A stretch of 64,000 nt of DNA from Nothophaeocryptopus gaeumannii (lineage: Eukaryota > Ascomycota > Dothideomycetes > Mycosphaerellales > Mycosphaerellaceae), in the NCBI GenBank assembly GCA_031771865.1, contig JASISA010000040.1:1426001-1490000 (forward strand), given 5' to 3'. A model generated the notes under the pieces. It saw nothing but the letters and a program-made list of their open reading frames with translations. It was not told the origin of the DNA and searched no databases. Shown one piece after another: positions 33,497 through 45,400 of this stretch (positions within the stretch are counted from its first letter, which is position 1; every line of letters starts with the position of its first letter). The position numbers and the translations under genes were made by a program.

Positions 33497-34913
33497 ATGA
33501 ACAACATATTGTCTATCCGAGCCGCCGTCGGCACCCTGTCACTTCATCTCATCCGACTTGCAGCGGCGCAGAACTGCTACTATCCAAACGGCGACGTATC
33601 CACCACCGATGCAGCATGCTCCTCGAGCGGAGGCGGAACTTGCTGTCCTCTGAACTGGGAATGCTATAGCAATGGCCTTTGCTATCTTCCTGACCAGAAG
33701 TACTACGGCCGGTATACTTGCACAGATCAGTCATGGGGCAGCGATTGTCCAGACTACTGCACCGCGAGTGAGTGACTCGATCTGAAAGTCTGAAGATTCT
33801 GAGCGGTGCTGATGCGTTACAGATAATACGGCGCCAGGAAATGAAGCGATCCTTCACTGTCCAGACGGTAGTTGGTGCTGCGATGGCGACCGCTCCTTCG
33901 ACTGCTGCGACCAGAAGGATGCTGAGGTCATCAACGTGGCCGACGGCAGTGCCACAGCCTCTATCACGAGTCTAGCTTCACCGACCCCAGTCTCCTCAAC
34001 CGCCTCCAAGACGTCTACGCAAAGCACCTCAACTTCATCCAGCTCAAGCGAGAAGTCTACCACGACCTCATCAACATCATCATCAAGTACCGAGTCCACT
34101 AGCAATACTACCCCAGCCTCAGCCTCAACCTCGACCAGCACCAGCTCCGACTCACCTACTTCCGCCACTGCACCAGCAGCATCAACCACCGTCCCCGCAG
34201 CAGCATCTTCCAACAACACCGACATGAAAATCGGCCTCGCAGTCGGAATCCCAATCTTCCTCCTCGCAGCCGGCGCTCTGGGCTTCCTCTTATACCGCCG
34301 CCACAAGCAAAGAAACACCTACAAGCACCCGCCGACCTCCGACCGACCCGATCCAGACGTTATGGAGGATATGTACAAACATTCCAAACACGCAAGCGAG
34401 ATCGCCGGATATCCCGTAGCTGTCGGTCCTGGAGATCGGGATAAGAGTCATAGGATCAGTGAACTTTCCGGGTCGAATCATTTCATCGGTGTACCTGATT
34501 CGCCGGCTGTGAGTAGTATGCATACGAATCGGATGAGTGGTGGAAGTGAACCGCCCGGGTACAGCCCTCCACAAGGTACGACAGGCGTGAGTCCGATCTT
34601 ACCGCAAGTCGAGGAAGAGCGAGAACCGCAGGAATTGCCGCCGGAAGGAAATCCTCCTGCACAGCAGGGAAGGGAAAAGGAACCTGTGATGGCGCCGCAG
34701 CAGTTGAGTAGTCGAGGGCAGAATGGACAGGTTGGGGGGTATGTGCCGTATAGTCAGGGGTATAAGGCGTATCGACCGCTGGCGCAGACGCCGGCGCAGG
34801 TGGAGAAGAAAGGGGTGGATGATGTTTTTGCTTCTTGGGAGGGTGGGAAGGAGAAGGGGCTGAGGGTGGTCAATGGGGGTGAGAAGCGTGCTACTGATGG
34901 GGAGGTGCAGTGA
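33497..34913 (+). CDS. Single-pass cell-surface protein with Cys-rich ectodomain
   Basis: Two exons, 33497-33767 and 33823-34913; the intron starts GTGAGT and ends TTACAG, and the product has 453 residues. A signal peptide covers about 1-25 (MNNILSIRAAVGTLSLHLIR, cut near AAAQ). The ectodomain to about 125 has many cysteines, including CC pairs (GGGTCCPLNWECYSNGLC, SWCCDGDRSFDCCDQ). A Ser/Thr-rich stalk spans about 130-220, suited to O-mannosylation. One membrane helix lies near 227-249 (GLAVGIPIFLLAAGALGFLL), then basic RRHKQR and a ~200-residue cytosolic tail rich in P, G and Q. The layout is that of fungal wall sensors (Mid2/Wsc-like) and related membrane-anchored Cys-rich proteins. Its function is unknown. 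Confidence 0.82.
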
Positions 34914-35714
34914 AGATACCTGCCTCGAAAGGTTCCAACGATCGAGGAGTACTGGAGATACCATACATATCTTCGTGGCTCTGAGGATCACTGAGATACT
35001 GAGTGACTTCTATGCGATGCTCCGAATGCTGAGACTTCTATCTTCACATTCCCACTACTGAAGACGTCTCTCCCATCGATCCATCCTCGCACAGTTTCCC
35101 AAGCCGGCACGGTATCCTCGCTGTTATGTGAAGATGGCTTAGGGTTAGACGATTTTGCCAAGACTCTGGCGACGACAACATCCTATTCGGACAAACGCGC
35201 CAAGGTCAGTCTCAACATGACGCTGGTGATCATTGAACAAAGATTGGAGAGTTTGACGGCAATTATCAAAGATCTGAGATGTCTACGTCGAGAAGTCCGA
35301 ATTAAAATTTTGGGAGATTTTGGAGATTTTTAAATACTAGAACAAACATCATACGGATGCCAGACCACATCTTGACGATGACTGAGAGATATCATAGAAG
35401 ATGGCATTCCCTTGTACTGTAACAGGTCACTCTCATACTTGTGACTTCTTTGGGCTCGGACACCCGTCGAGTCGAGGAGGATAATTTACAGGCCCTCAAG
35501 AGCCCGTGCAACTAAGAGTCGTGGTCCGTGTGTCGGAGCAGGCGTAACTTGATGAAGACGATACACTGTATATGTAGTCTTCGTCAATGCCCTCATGCCA
35601 CCAGCGCTCTTCAATTTCCTCCTTGACACAATTCTCCCATGCCCACGATATGTCTGGTTGTCCAATCAGCTTGTTCAAGCTTTATCCTGCCTCCCGCTCA
35701 TCCGCCTGCGCTTC
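34914..35714. other. Convergent intergenic region
   Basis: 3' flanks of the surface protein and of the minus-strand zinc-finger gene. No supported gene. Confidence 0.4.
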
Positions 35715-36644
35715 TTCTTACTGCTCGAGCATCTTATTGGAGCGATTCTTGTTACGCCTCTCAACACCCTTCAAAGCACCGTATATTAGGCAGAAGTTGC
35801 AAGATTTTGACCTCTCATTGATGACCATCGGGTAAGAGTTTCGGTGGAATGGCCGCGAGCACGAGTACCGGATACATACTTTGCTGAACGTAGGATCAGT
35901 GCAATAGCCGACGAAGTTCTGAGCGTGCTTGCTGATAACATGATGGATGCGCTGACTCTCCAGTTTGAATGCTCGCTGACATGATGGATCGGGGCACCAG
36001 AAAGGCTTATCCGAGTCAGAAGGGGGCCCTTTGCTTGCCAGGATTTCAGGAACAGATTTCTACCCTGATTGCGCAGGCAGTATGAACCAGTCGGCCGGAT
36101 CACATCCAATGAGATCGTCGCGGTTCCGCGTGCTGTATTCGCCATAGTACCGGCATATCGTGTGATTTTCAATGCATCGTGAGCAGGACGGAAGTTCGAG
36201 ATCGCATCTTCCTTTGCATTCCCGACAGAATGCGCACGAGGAACCCCAGGGGCCCTGGCGTCGACGTGCGTGAGGCAAGACTTCGATCTTGCTCCTCGTA
36301 TCCGCAGCGCTGCCTGCCGCGCTCGTCCCTGAAACAAATGGTGTAGCAAAGCCTGTCGGAATCGCATATGGTACAAGCCCGTCACGAGTGAGCCGTGGCT
36401 GAGCACTGTCGACATACTCTAAGGCTTGCTGGTCGTGTATCGCGAAATCACCATCAATGGACGTTCCTGGCAATGCAAGATTTGTGTCGAGGGTCAACAT
36501 CGGTGCGGTTCTTCCATACACCCGATCTTCAGGCTGTGTATAGGCCAGCGTGGCATATGGTACGGTCGGTGGAGCTTCTGTACGCGGGACGAGCTGTTGC
36601 GCGCCATCATTAAGGTCGGTCTCTGGGGTTGGCGATGATGACAT
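35715..36644 (-). pseudogene. Zn2Cys6 plus C2H2 zinc-finger gene with an in-frame amber codon
   Basis: From 36644 (MSSSPTPETDLNDGAQQLVP) a frame runs 194 codons and stops at TAG 36060-36062. Residues about 141-167 form a complete Zn2Cys6 cluster (CAFCRECKGRCDLELPSC, then SRCIENHTIC). The same frame continues past the TAG for 114 codons to TAA 35715-35717. That part contains a C2H2-type finger: FWCPDPSCQRAFKLESQ followed by IHHVISKHAQNF. Both halves look coding and share one frame, so either a base change created the stop, the stop is read through, or an intron I cannot place removes it. If the stop is real, the product is a 194-residue Zn2Cys6 protein. I lean to a recent nonsense mutation. 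Confidence 0.6.
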
Positions 36645-38827
36645 GTTTTGTTAACCCGCCGCTGATTGTGATAAGAAGTATTCAATATCGCAGTGTAGAA
36701 CATAAAGCAATCAAATTGCAGGAAGACAGTCCTGTTGTGAGCTGATGCTTGTTTCTTGACCGAAGGAAAGAGGAGAGTGAGGTAGGAAAACACGGCAATG
36801 TCGTTTGGTGGAAAGAGGAATGCGATCAGGAAAGACCTCGGAGGGAAGGCGCAGTCGATGTTCAACATCGTCCTGCCCATATCAGCTGCTTACTGTAGAC
36901 TCCATGGTCCCATTGCCACGGAAGTCGGGTGCGAGGCGCATGGAGCGCGAAAGAGCAGGCGACAGTTTACTCTAGACGAGTTTTTGTACAGCTTCTGCCC
37001 TCACCGCACGGAAAGAGTACCCGGTCACGCTATGCGTGCAATCTCCAGAACCGCCATTCTGTGGGTACTCAACGACCGAGAGATTTAATCGTTGCAGGGG
37101 ACGAGGGCCGAGAGCCCGAGAAGATCGCGGCGGGAGTTGGTGATGTCGCTCAGTCTGATATTCTTGAATACTTCTACGACTAAGCGGTGCGTTGGCGCGA
37201 ATCGATCTAGTCAGTAGTATGTGCATGGAGTCCAGAAGACACGCAAAGGCGGCGCGGCGCGGAAAAGCAGCATAGCCAAGTCCGGACGACGAGGTCACAG
37301 TTGTCATGCGCCTGGGATGGTCCTAGGTCAACACGGTACTCAACTCGGGCGTGTTGGTGCAGATACCGCTTCGATGTTCGCAACGGTAAACGACAGGAAG
37401 CTCTTCGAGAGCCAGTGTCAGATCAGACGGGCGGTCGAGCAGTTGAGCAGCTGAAGCGCAGCCCCTCCCTCGAGGATGGAGCGGAAGCACACAGTGCATC
37501 TGAGAGCTGGGAACTACTGCACTGCTTGCGTCGGGTCGACGTCAGTGTGCCAGTACACTTCTAAGCGCTGTCGGAGCCTTCGCCGGGGTATGTACTTTGT
37601 GGTACCGTCGCAGAAGACGCCGACCGTGACGCTCGTCCAGGTGCGCGAGGTGGTGACAGTGTGAGAAAGGAGAAGAGGGTGGCAGTGTTGCGGACATGGG
37701 AGAAGCGAAGATGGACGATGGACCAACGACGGTGGCCTAAATTACTACTGCTGGCCGCCGGCTGCACAGAAAAGCACGCAGCCATCCCGGCGCGACTCAA
37801 CGATACGAGCACGACCACACATTCTGCGCGGTGGTCTCGTCGTTCCCAGTGGTATTGATCGGCTTGATCCTGGCGTCATGCAACGCTAAGGCAAGTGCCA
37901 GCCAGTCACCGTGTCTTGCCTGCGTCGCATGGTTTCAAGCTATCCGCTTCACGACTAGATTCATCCCTCACCCCTCCAGCGCTCTTCTTCCTTATCAGCG
38001 TACATTGATTTTCTCGTGAAAGCTGGCGGCATGCTGCCACTCTGGACGAGTCTCTGGGCAACAAGAACCGCTCCGGCACATGCGGCTGCTACACGCACTC
38101 GCTCGGCTAAAGAGGCTTGCAGAGCTTGGGGGCTGACCGGCGATGGCAACGCGCAGTATCAAGCGGTACGCCTGCAGACAGAGGAAGGGCGTTGGCCAGA
38201 AAGTTGAGAGCTTGCCTGGAATCCGTGCGGTCCGTGCGCAGGCCAAGCCTTCTTCCTCAGGTCTCCTCTCTGGAGTCTCTGCACAGGTTGGTCCACTTTC
38301 ACCTTGCGATTCCGCTCTCACCGTCCACCACCACCACCACCACCACTACCACACTCCTTCACTCTCATACCGCACTGACGAGCAGGTCCCGCATCGATAC
38401 TCACCAAGCGACACTGCATACTGCCTCACTCGAACGACCTCCTACCGCCCGAACACGCCCTCTCAGCAGTAGCCGGCACGCAGCACCCGGCACTCTGCCT
38501 CGACTCCCTCGCGCAGCTCTTCCCATGATCCATCGGTACGCATCACGATACCTGCGACGAGTGAATAGCGGCCGTCTGCTGTCCATACCGTGGCCTTAGA
38601 CGGCCGTATTCGCCTCATTCCACTTCTGACTCGCTTCGGTAGAGGCCTCTTTGTCTCGACGAGAGTAGCCGCGAACGCGCACAAAAGACCACAAACGCGG
38701 CGAACGTCATCTCTGCGAGTGGACAACGACCGTCTACGCTCAGATTGTGGCCTCACAGTCATGCGCCGCCAAGCTGGCCGCGACCTCGTCACCTAATCTC
38801 GAAACGCTCTCCTACAGAAGGGATAGC
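36645..38827. other. Long divergent intergenic region, SET3-like gene 5' region
   Basis: No frame with motifs. A CAC/ACC microsatellite occurs near 38322-38350. The last several hundred bases before 38828 are probably the leader of the SET3-like gene. Confidence 0.4.
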
Positions 38828-41686
38828 ATGACAGACGCCTCTCTTCCTGTCAAGGCTTTTAATGCTTACGACCTCTCCCACCACGCACCATTATCCGTCA
38901 TCCACGCGGTGTCGCATCATCAACAGCGATTTCATGCCCCAAAAGTCGCTGACGTGCATGAAGACGACGGCCAGATAAGCTGCATCTGCGGCTTCCAGGA
39001 CGACGACGGGTGGACGGTCGCGTGCGATGCCTGCAACAAGTGGCAACATCAGTCGTGCTACTACCCTCAGTTCGACGAGATACAGCTGCCAGATGACCTC
39101 GCTCACTATTGTGTCGACTGCCAGCCTCGAGCCATCGACACCCAGTCTGCGCGCCGTCGCCAGCTGGGCAAGCGTGACCAAAGCGAACCTCTCACAAATG
39201 GCGCGAAACGGTTGGCACCAGCAAACCGAAAAAAGAAGACCAAAGAGAATGGAGCCCCTCAGACCAATGGCTGGCCGGTTGACAAACTACGACATGATCG
39301 GAACAGCGCCAGCCCTCGTGACCAAGGGCCGCCTGCAAAGCGACCGAAGACGAGTCACCGAGCGTCAGACTCGACCGCGACTTCGACAACGACAAAGGGA
39401 CACTCACGTAAGCGTAATGCATCGACAGCCCTTCATCGGCGAAGCTTGTCGCGGTCGCCGGACTCGCCCGTCGAGCAGTACTCGGAAAACTTCTTGCAGT
39501 GCTACATGGAAGATGACTGGGCCGTCACAGACACAAATCTACACAATTCCATTGGCATCACCAACGCGTTGTCAGAATGGCTCAACCTGCCTGACGACGA
39601 GTTCAGGTCCAAACACAGTCAGACCAAGGGAGAGGTCCTCATGCGGTGGGATGGCGACCTCAACGACATACCAGGCAAGGCTGAAGTCGACATTGAAGAT
39701 CAGCGAGATGACAACATAACGTACAACGGAAGCCACCCGTGCTGGAAAAGGGTCACCGTTCGGGAGCCAGTGCCCACGGGTGCCTACATAGGCGAATTGA
39801 AAGGCCACATTTGCTTCAAGAAGGATTATCAAGACGAGTCGGCGAATCGATGGGCCGAGCTGAGACATCCAGAACCATTCGTCTTCTTCCATCCGAAGTT
39901 GCCTATCGTGGTCGATGCGCGGAATGAAGGTACCGAACTACGATACGTACGGCGTAGCTGCTTTCCCAATGCGCGACTGCAAATACTCGTCACTGATAGC
40001 GTCGACTACCACTTTTGCTTCATGGCGACTCAACAGATCGAACCTGGTGACGAAGTGGCCGTGGGCTGGGACACTAACGACGGCTTGCCAGAGCTGGCGT
40101 TGCGTACGAAGGTGTCGGATGAAGACATGGAGCTTCTGACAAGTTGGGTGTCCACTGCCCTTGCTAACTGCGGGCCTTGTGCATGTAACCTAGCAGAAGG
40201 TGATTGCATGATGTCGAGATTTGATCGCAGAGTCAAGGGCCTGGTCGATGATGCTCAAGTCATGAAGGTGCCGAAGTCCAAGAAGCGGAAGAATGGCCAA
40301 CACATATCACCACTCAACACCAATGCGCTCAACAGCCGGTCTGGAAGCGAGGCACGGAAAGTCGAGCCTGACGACGACCGCTCAGATTCTCGTTCAGCGT
40401 CTGGTTCGGCTGGGAGAGGTTCAGCAAGTCGCGACATCACTCCCAACACCCATTACTCGACCAATGGCACCATACCCGAGATGTCGGAACGCGAGCGAAA
40501 AAAGCTGGCGAAGGAAGAGGAGATGTTCCGACGACAAGAAGAAGAGAAGGCTGGCAAACAAGCCAAGAAGAAGCGCAACAGCGGTGGCTCGAGTCTGACC
40601 ACACCCAGCGCCACCTCATCCAAGCAATTGGGGTTTCCAGCGACTGCCCCAGTCAAATATGGCGATGGAAGCATATCGCGACAGGGAAGTCACTCTTCGG
40701 GAAAGGCTCTTGCCAGCAAGAAGGCGAAGAAGATGCAAGCGAGGGCAGCTGGCAAAGTCAATAAGCGCCCAAAGCCCGTGTACGTCGATGCCGATACGCA
40801 ATGCGACATGGACCAGGAACAAGCCGAGCCACCACCTCCCACGCCAGTTGCACGGAAACCTACCAAGACTTTGCGACAGCGATTACTGGAGCGATGCGCA
40901 AGAAACAACAGCGCAATACTGTCATCTGCACCGCCCACTCCCGCATCGACCCCTGACGATAAGATGGATGTTGACACCAGCAAACATGAACAAAAAAGCC
41001 AGGCGAGCTCACCGCAGACAGCAGATCGGCCGCCGTCATCGCATTCGGCGACTGCTAAGCAACCGCATACCTCAGCTGATGCGGACACTGAGATGCATGA
41101 CGCGATTGATGACAAGGATGAGTCAAGCACGAATGGGAACCACGTTGCGGCTTCAACGTTGTCGGCGGATGCGATGAAACAGATATCGCCTTCAGATAAT
41201 TCGCCGCCGCCGCCATGGGCGAACAAAACCGCGTCAACTGGGACAGACACATCCACGACGAACTCAAAACCTGCAAATATGCATCTCCAAATGCCTCCGC
41301 GTGCTACCAACCCTTTTGCGCCACCTGCGCCGCCACTGTCTTCAGGAAGCAATGTACCGGGCTCTGTCGTGCAGTCTCCTGCAAGCATCGGTGCCGGCCC
41401 AGTCTTCTCGCCGTCTGTTACTGCCGCTGTCAACCCCAGTCCCGCGCGCAAGAAGCTCAGCCTGAGCGACTATACCAGGCGGAAAGCAAAGAAAGAAGAC
41501 GCCGAAGCCAAGGCAGACAGGGAGAGTAGTCCGGCTTCCACTGCATCTGGTCCAATCGTGCCGCCTCTGCAGGCCTCTTCGTCAAGCGAAATGAAGGCAG
41601 CAGAAGGCACGGCAATAGAGGAAGATGTCAAGATGGAGGAGGCAGAGAATGTCCCTCCGACAGCGGTCGAGCCCAAAGCGGCATAA
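38828..41686 (+). CDS. SET3: PHD finger and SET domain protein, Set3-like HDAC complex subunit
   Basis: The frame is open upstream, but the first ATG is at 38828 (MTDASLPVKAFNAYDLSHHA), giving 952 residues. A PHD finger lies at about 50-98 (CICGFQDDDGWTVACDACNK, WQHQSCYYP, then HYCVDC). After a basic linker, a SET domain covers roughly 300-425 (PTGAYIGELKGHICFKK, ELRYVRRSCFPNARL, EVAVGWD). The catalytic asparagine-histidine of active methyltransferases (NHS) is replaced by RRS, as in the Set3/UpSET group that lacks methyltransferase activity. The remaining half is basic and S/P-rich, with a coiled, charged segment (ERERKKLAKEEEMFRRQEEE). Set3 scaffolds the Set3C histone deacetylase and its PHD finger reads H3K4 methylation. 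Intronless here. Confidence 0.85.
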   Translation: MTDASLPVKAFNAYDLSHHAPLSVIHAVSHHQQRFHAPKVADVHEDDGQISCICGFQDDDGWTVACDACNKWQHQSCYYPQFDEIQLPDDLAHYCVDCQPRAIDTQSARRRQLGKRDQSEPLTNGAKRLAPANRKKKTKENGAPQTNGWPVDKLRHDRNSASPRDQGPPAKRPKTSHRASDSTATSTTTKGHSRKRNASTALHRRSLSRSPDSPVEQYSENFLQCYMEDDWAVTDTNLHNSIGITNALSEWLNLPDDEFRSKHSQTKGEVLMRWDGDLNDIPGKAEVDIEDQRDDNITYNGSHPCWKRVTVREPVPTGAYIGELKGHICFKKDYQDESANRWAELRHPEPFVFFHPKLPIVVDARNEGTELRYVRRSCFPNARLQILVTDSVDYHFCFMATQQIEPGDEVAVGWDTNDGLPELALRTKVSDEDMELLTSWVSTALANCGPCACNLAEGDCMMSRFDRRVKGLVDDAQVMKVPKSKKRKNGQHISPLNTNALNSRSGSEARKVEPDDDRSDSRSASGSAGRGSASRDITPNTHYSTNGTIPEMSERERKKLAKEEEMFRRQEEEKAGKQAKKKRNSGGSSLTTPSATSSKQLGFPATAPVKYGDGSISRQGSHSSGKALASKKAKKMQARAAGKVNKRPKPVYVDADTQCDMDQEQAEPPPPTPVARKPTKTLRQRLLERCARNNSAILSSAPPTPASTPDDKMDVDTSKHEQKSQASSPQTADRPPSSHSATAKQPHTSADADTEMHDAIDDKDESSTNGNHVAASTLSADAMKQISPSDNSPPPPWANKTASTGTDTSTTNSKPANMHLQMPPRATNPFAPPAPPLSSGSNVPGSVVQSPASIGAGPVFSPSVTAAVNPSPARKKLSLSDYTRRKAKKEDAEAKADRESSPASTASGPIVPPLQASSSSEMKAAEGTAIEEDVKMEEAENVPPTAVEPKAA

Positions 41687-42452
41687 TCTAAACTTCTATC
41701 TGGGACTGTTCGTGTTCGTGTCGATTCAAGCGAGGCGCATGGTGTCTGCTGCTACGGACTTTTTATGACACTTTTAGAGAACTTGACGACGACGCCCTGG
41801 CGAGGGCATCTCAAGAATTGGGAGGAAAACTGGGAGGAAAACTAGGAGCACTTCGATCATGACGATCACGACCATGACGACTCGCCGTTCAAACTCGGCG
41901 AGCCTGTACTCTTAACAGCTGACTGCAAGTAGCATGTTTTCTCGAATAGCATAGTCAGAAATGAAAAAGAAGTAAACAGGCAGTATCTGCGTCCGCCTCT
42001 TGGCTTTCACATTGAAGACTGAGTGAGAGGGTCTGGGCATCACACGGTAAGACCATCATCACATGTAAACGATCCACGCAAGAGCTGACGGGCTGACGAC
42101 GAGCTGCGTATGATTCACATTGATCAGACGCGTGAGAGAACAAAGCGTCTGTCGTTTCACTGCTTATCGATTGTGGTTGCTGTGCCGACGGGGGCTGTTT
42201 TTGGACCAGCTTGACAGCTTCAACTGGGGTGTTTAACCAACCTGCAGACGCACTCCCAACCACTCAGCACTTCTGAACAGCGAATACCGATCATCAATAC
42301 TCCGAAGAGTACTTTGAGAGCCGCACCTACGCTGTGACTGAATCATGCAGGCGTGAATTACGACTACGGAAACGACCCGTTGACGACGCACTTCACGACA
42401 CATTCCTCGAGGTGCATTCCACTCGCTAAATAGCTAATCGACCGGCTCAGCG
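41687..42452. other. Chitin synthase upstream region
   Basis: 3' flank of the SET3-like gene and promoter/leader of the chitin synthase. A short direct repeat, CTGGGAGGAAAACT, occurs twice near 41820-41845. No supported gene. Confidence 0.4.
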
Positions 42453-45400
42453 ATGGCCGCGCCGAACACACCGCATGGCTATGGACCACCACCAGGCTAT
42501 GACGATGACACGCCTACAGCCGCAACACCCAACCAAGGTGCGACAATGCGGTTGTTGACGAGCACCGACGGTGACAACAACCCATATCAAGCGTCAGTAT
42601 CAACACCCTCGCGAACAGCGCCTGACCCAGGCAAGCGCTCCCCTCATGAGTTGTTTTTGCGTGCGCAAGAAAGATTGAGAAACGGACACGCGGATCACAG
42701 CAGCGGCCCTCCACAGCAACCTCCGTACCAGACGCAGCACCCTCCCTCGTACTCGCAACCCCGTCATGTAACCCAGAATGAAAGCCCCGGCTCAGAAGAG
42801 CTCAGCTCCCTCCTCCGTGAAGTCGAGAGCGACTTGTCTCAGTCGAGCGCTCCTCGAGCCCCGCACCCCAGAACGAAGCGATACAAAGTCCGATTCAACA
42901 CCAACAAAGGCAGCGTAGAAGAACAGGATGCGCTGCCTGGAGAAGAAGAAGAAGAAGAAGACATTGGCTCATACAATCCCTACAACAGACCACCGAGTCC
43001 TATCAGATCGTACCCGCCGACGGCGTCTGAACGGTCATATGGCCGTACTTCAGATCGCTTGTCAAGGCAGCCGTCTGTCCTAGACAATGCACCAGGGATG
43101 CCGCCGCCGAGCGGGCCAGATTACGACCCATACCGACCGAGCTCGAGAACGTCCCAGTCCCCAAGCAAGAACTTCACGCCCAGAGCATCAAGAGAATACC
43201 CGCGACCACCAGCATCAAGCGTGCCATACGAGCCAGCAGATATCAATGGCATACCACGTCCAGGTACTCCGTCGTCTCAGTATGGCGGCTCACCCAAGCG
43301 ACCTCTCCCACCAGCGCCACTCTTCGCAGGAGGTCGGCCTCCGTCCATCAATACAGAGGCGAAGGTACCTGAGCTGACTGCGATATCCATCGATGGCGAG
43401 AATGACGATGTCTTTGGCCCGGAGACTGGAGACAGCGAGCATCCGCAAAGACCTCGTCCCGTATCTCGAGACACCTTCCAATCCGAGTCGACGCTAACCG
43501 ACAGTGATGGCATGTATGACAAAGAGGATCAGGATCCAGATCTGTACGGTCCGGCACCTGATGGTCGACAGGCACGGAGAGGAGCTCGTCCTGCCCAGAT
43601 GACCAAGAAAGAGGTCAAGCTCATCAACGGCGAGCTGATCCTCGAATGCAAGATTCCCACTATCTTGTATTCTTTTCTGCCGAGAAGAGACGATGTCGAA
43701 TTCACCCACATGCGGTACACAGCCGTCACCTGCGATCCAAACGACTTTGTAGAGCAAGGCTACAAGCTGCGTCAGAACATCGGATCTACCTCCCGCGAGA
43801 CTGAGCTGCTCATCTGTGTCACGATGTACAATGAGAACGAGATCGATTTCACCCGCACCATGCACGGAGTCATGCGCAACATTGCACACTTCTGCAGTCG
43901 CGCAAAGTCTCGAACTTGGGGCAAAGACGGATGGCAGAAGATTGTTGTGTGTATCATCTCTGATGGACGAGCCAAGGTACACCCACGGACGCTTGATGCA
44001 CTGGCTGCAATGGGATGCTACCAATCTGGTATCGCGAAGAATCTAGTGAACCAGCGAGAAGTCACAGCACACGTGTACGAATACACAACGCAGGTCTCCC
44101 TTGACGCCGATCTCAAGTTCAAGGGTGCCGAAAAGGGTATCGTGCCTTGCCAGGTCATCTTCTGCTTGAAAGAGAAGAACGCGAAGAAGCTGAACAGTCA
44201 CCGTTGGTTCTTCAATGCGTTTGGCAGATCACTGAATCCAAACGTCTGCGTTTTGCTGGATGTTGGTACCAAGCCGGGTGACGACTCGCTGTATCATCTT
44301 TGGAAGGCCTTTGACAGAGACTCGAACGTTGCTGGTGCGGCCGGAGAGATCAAGGCTGCGAAGGGGAAAGCATGGCTCGCACTACTCAACCCGCTTGTTG
44401 CTTCTCAGAACTTCGAGTACAAGATGTCGAACATCTTGGACAAGCCGCTGGAGTCTGTGTTCGGATACATTACGGTCTTGCCAGGAGCGCTCAGTGCTTA
44501 CCGGTATCACGCCCTTCAGAACGACGAGACTGGTCACGGCCCGCTCAGCCAGTACTTCAAGGGCGAAACTCTCCACGGCCAAGATGCAGATGTCTTTACT
44601 GCCAATATGTATCTAGCCGAGGACCGTATTCTCTGTTGGGAGCTTGTCGCAAAGCGCAACGACAGATGGGTGCTCAAGTACGTCCGAAAGGCCACTGGAG
44701 AGACTGACGTGCCTGATGCTGTACCCGAGTTCATCTCACAGCGTCGTCGCTGGCTGAATGGAGCCTTCTTCGCCGCCGTCTACTCACTCCTGCATTTCAA
44801 GCAAATCTGGAAGACCGACCACAGCATCGCCCGCAAAATCCTGCTGCACATCGAATTCGTGTATCAGTTCGTGCAGCTGCTCTTCACCTTCTTCTCGCTT
44901 GGCAACTTCTACCTGACCTTCTACTTCATCGCTGGATCTCTCGCGGACAAGAAAGTCGATCCATTCGGCCACGGAATTGGGAACTTCATCTTCATCGTGC
45001 TTCGCTACACTTGTGTTCTGACGATCATGGTGCAATTCATTCTATCCATGGGCAATCGACCCCAAGGTGCGAAGAAGATGTTCTTGGCTTCCCTGATCGT
45101 CTTCTCCGTCATCATGGTCTACAACACGTTCGCCGCAATCTATATCGTCGCTCGTCAGCTCTCCCAAGGCGCGGACATCACCTTCGGCAACAACGTCTTT
45201 ACAAACCTGATCGTCTCCACATTGTCAACCGTTGGCCTGTACTTCCTGATGAGCTTCATGTACCTCGACCCATGGCACATGTTCACTTCATCAGCGCAAT
45301 ACTTCGCCCTCCTACCCAGCTACATCTGCACGTTACAAGTCTACGCTTTCTGTAACGCGCACGACGTTACCTGGGGAACGAAAGGAGACAACGTCATCAA

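Noticed and set aside
38322..38350. CAC/ACC repeat tract as a possible CRISPR or regulatory array
   Set aside because: It is a simple microsatellite without spacers. No CRISPR-like repeat-spacer structure was seen anywhere in the window.
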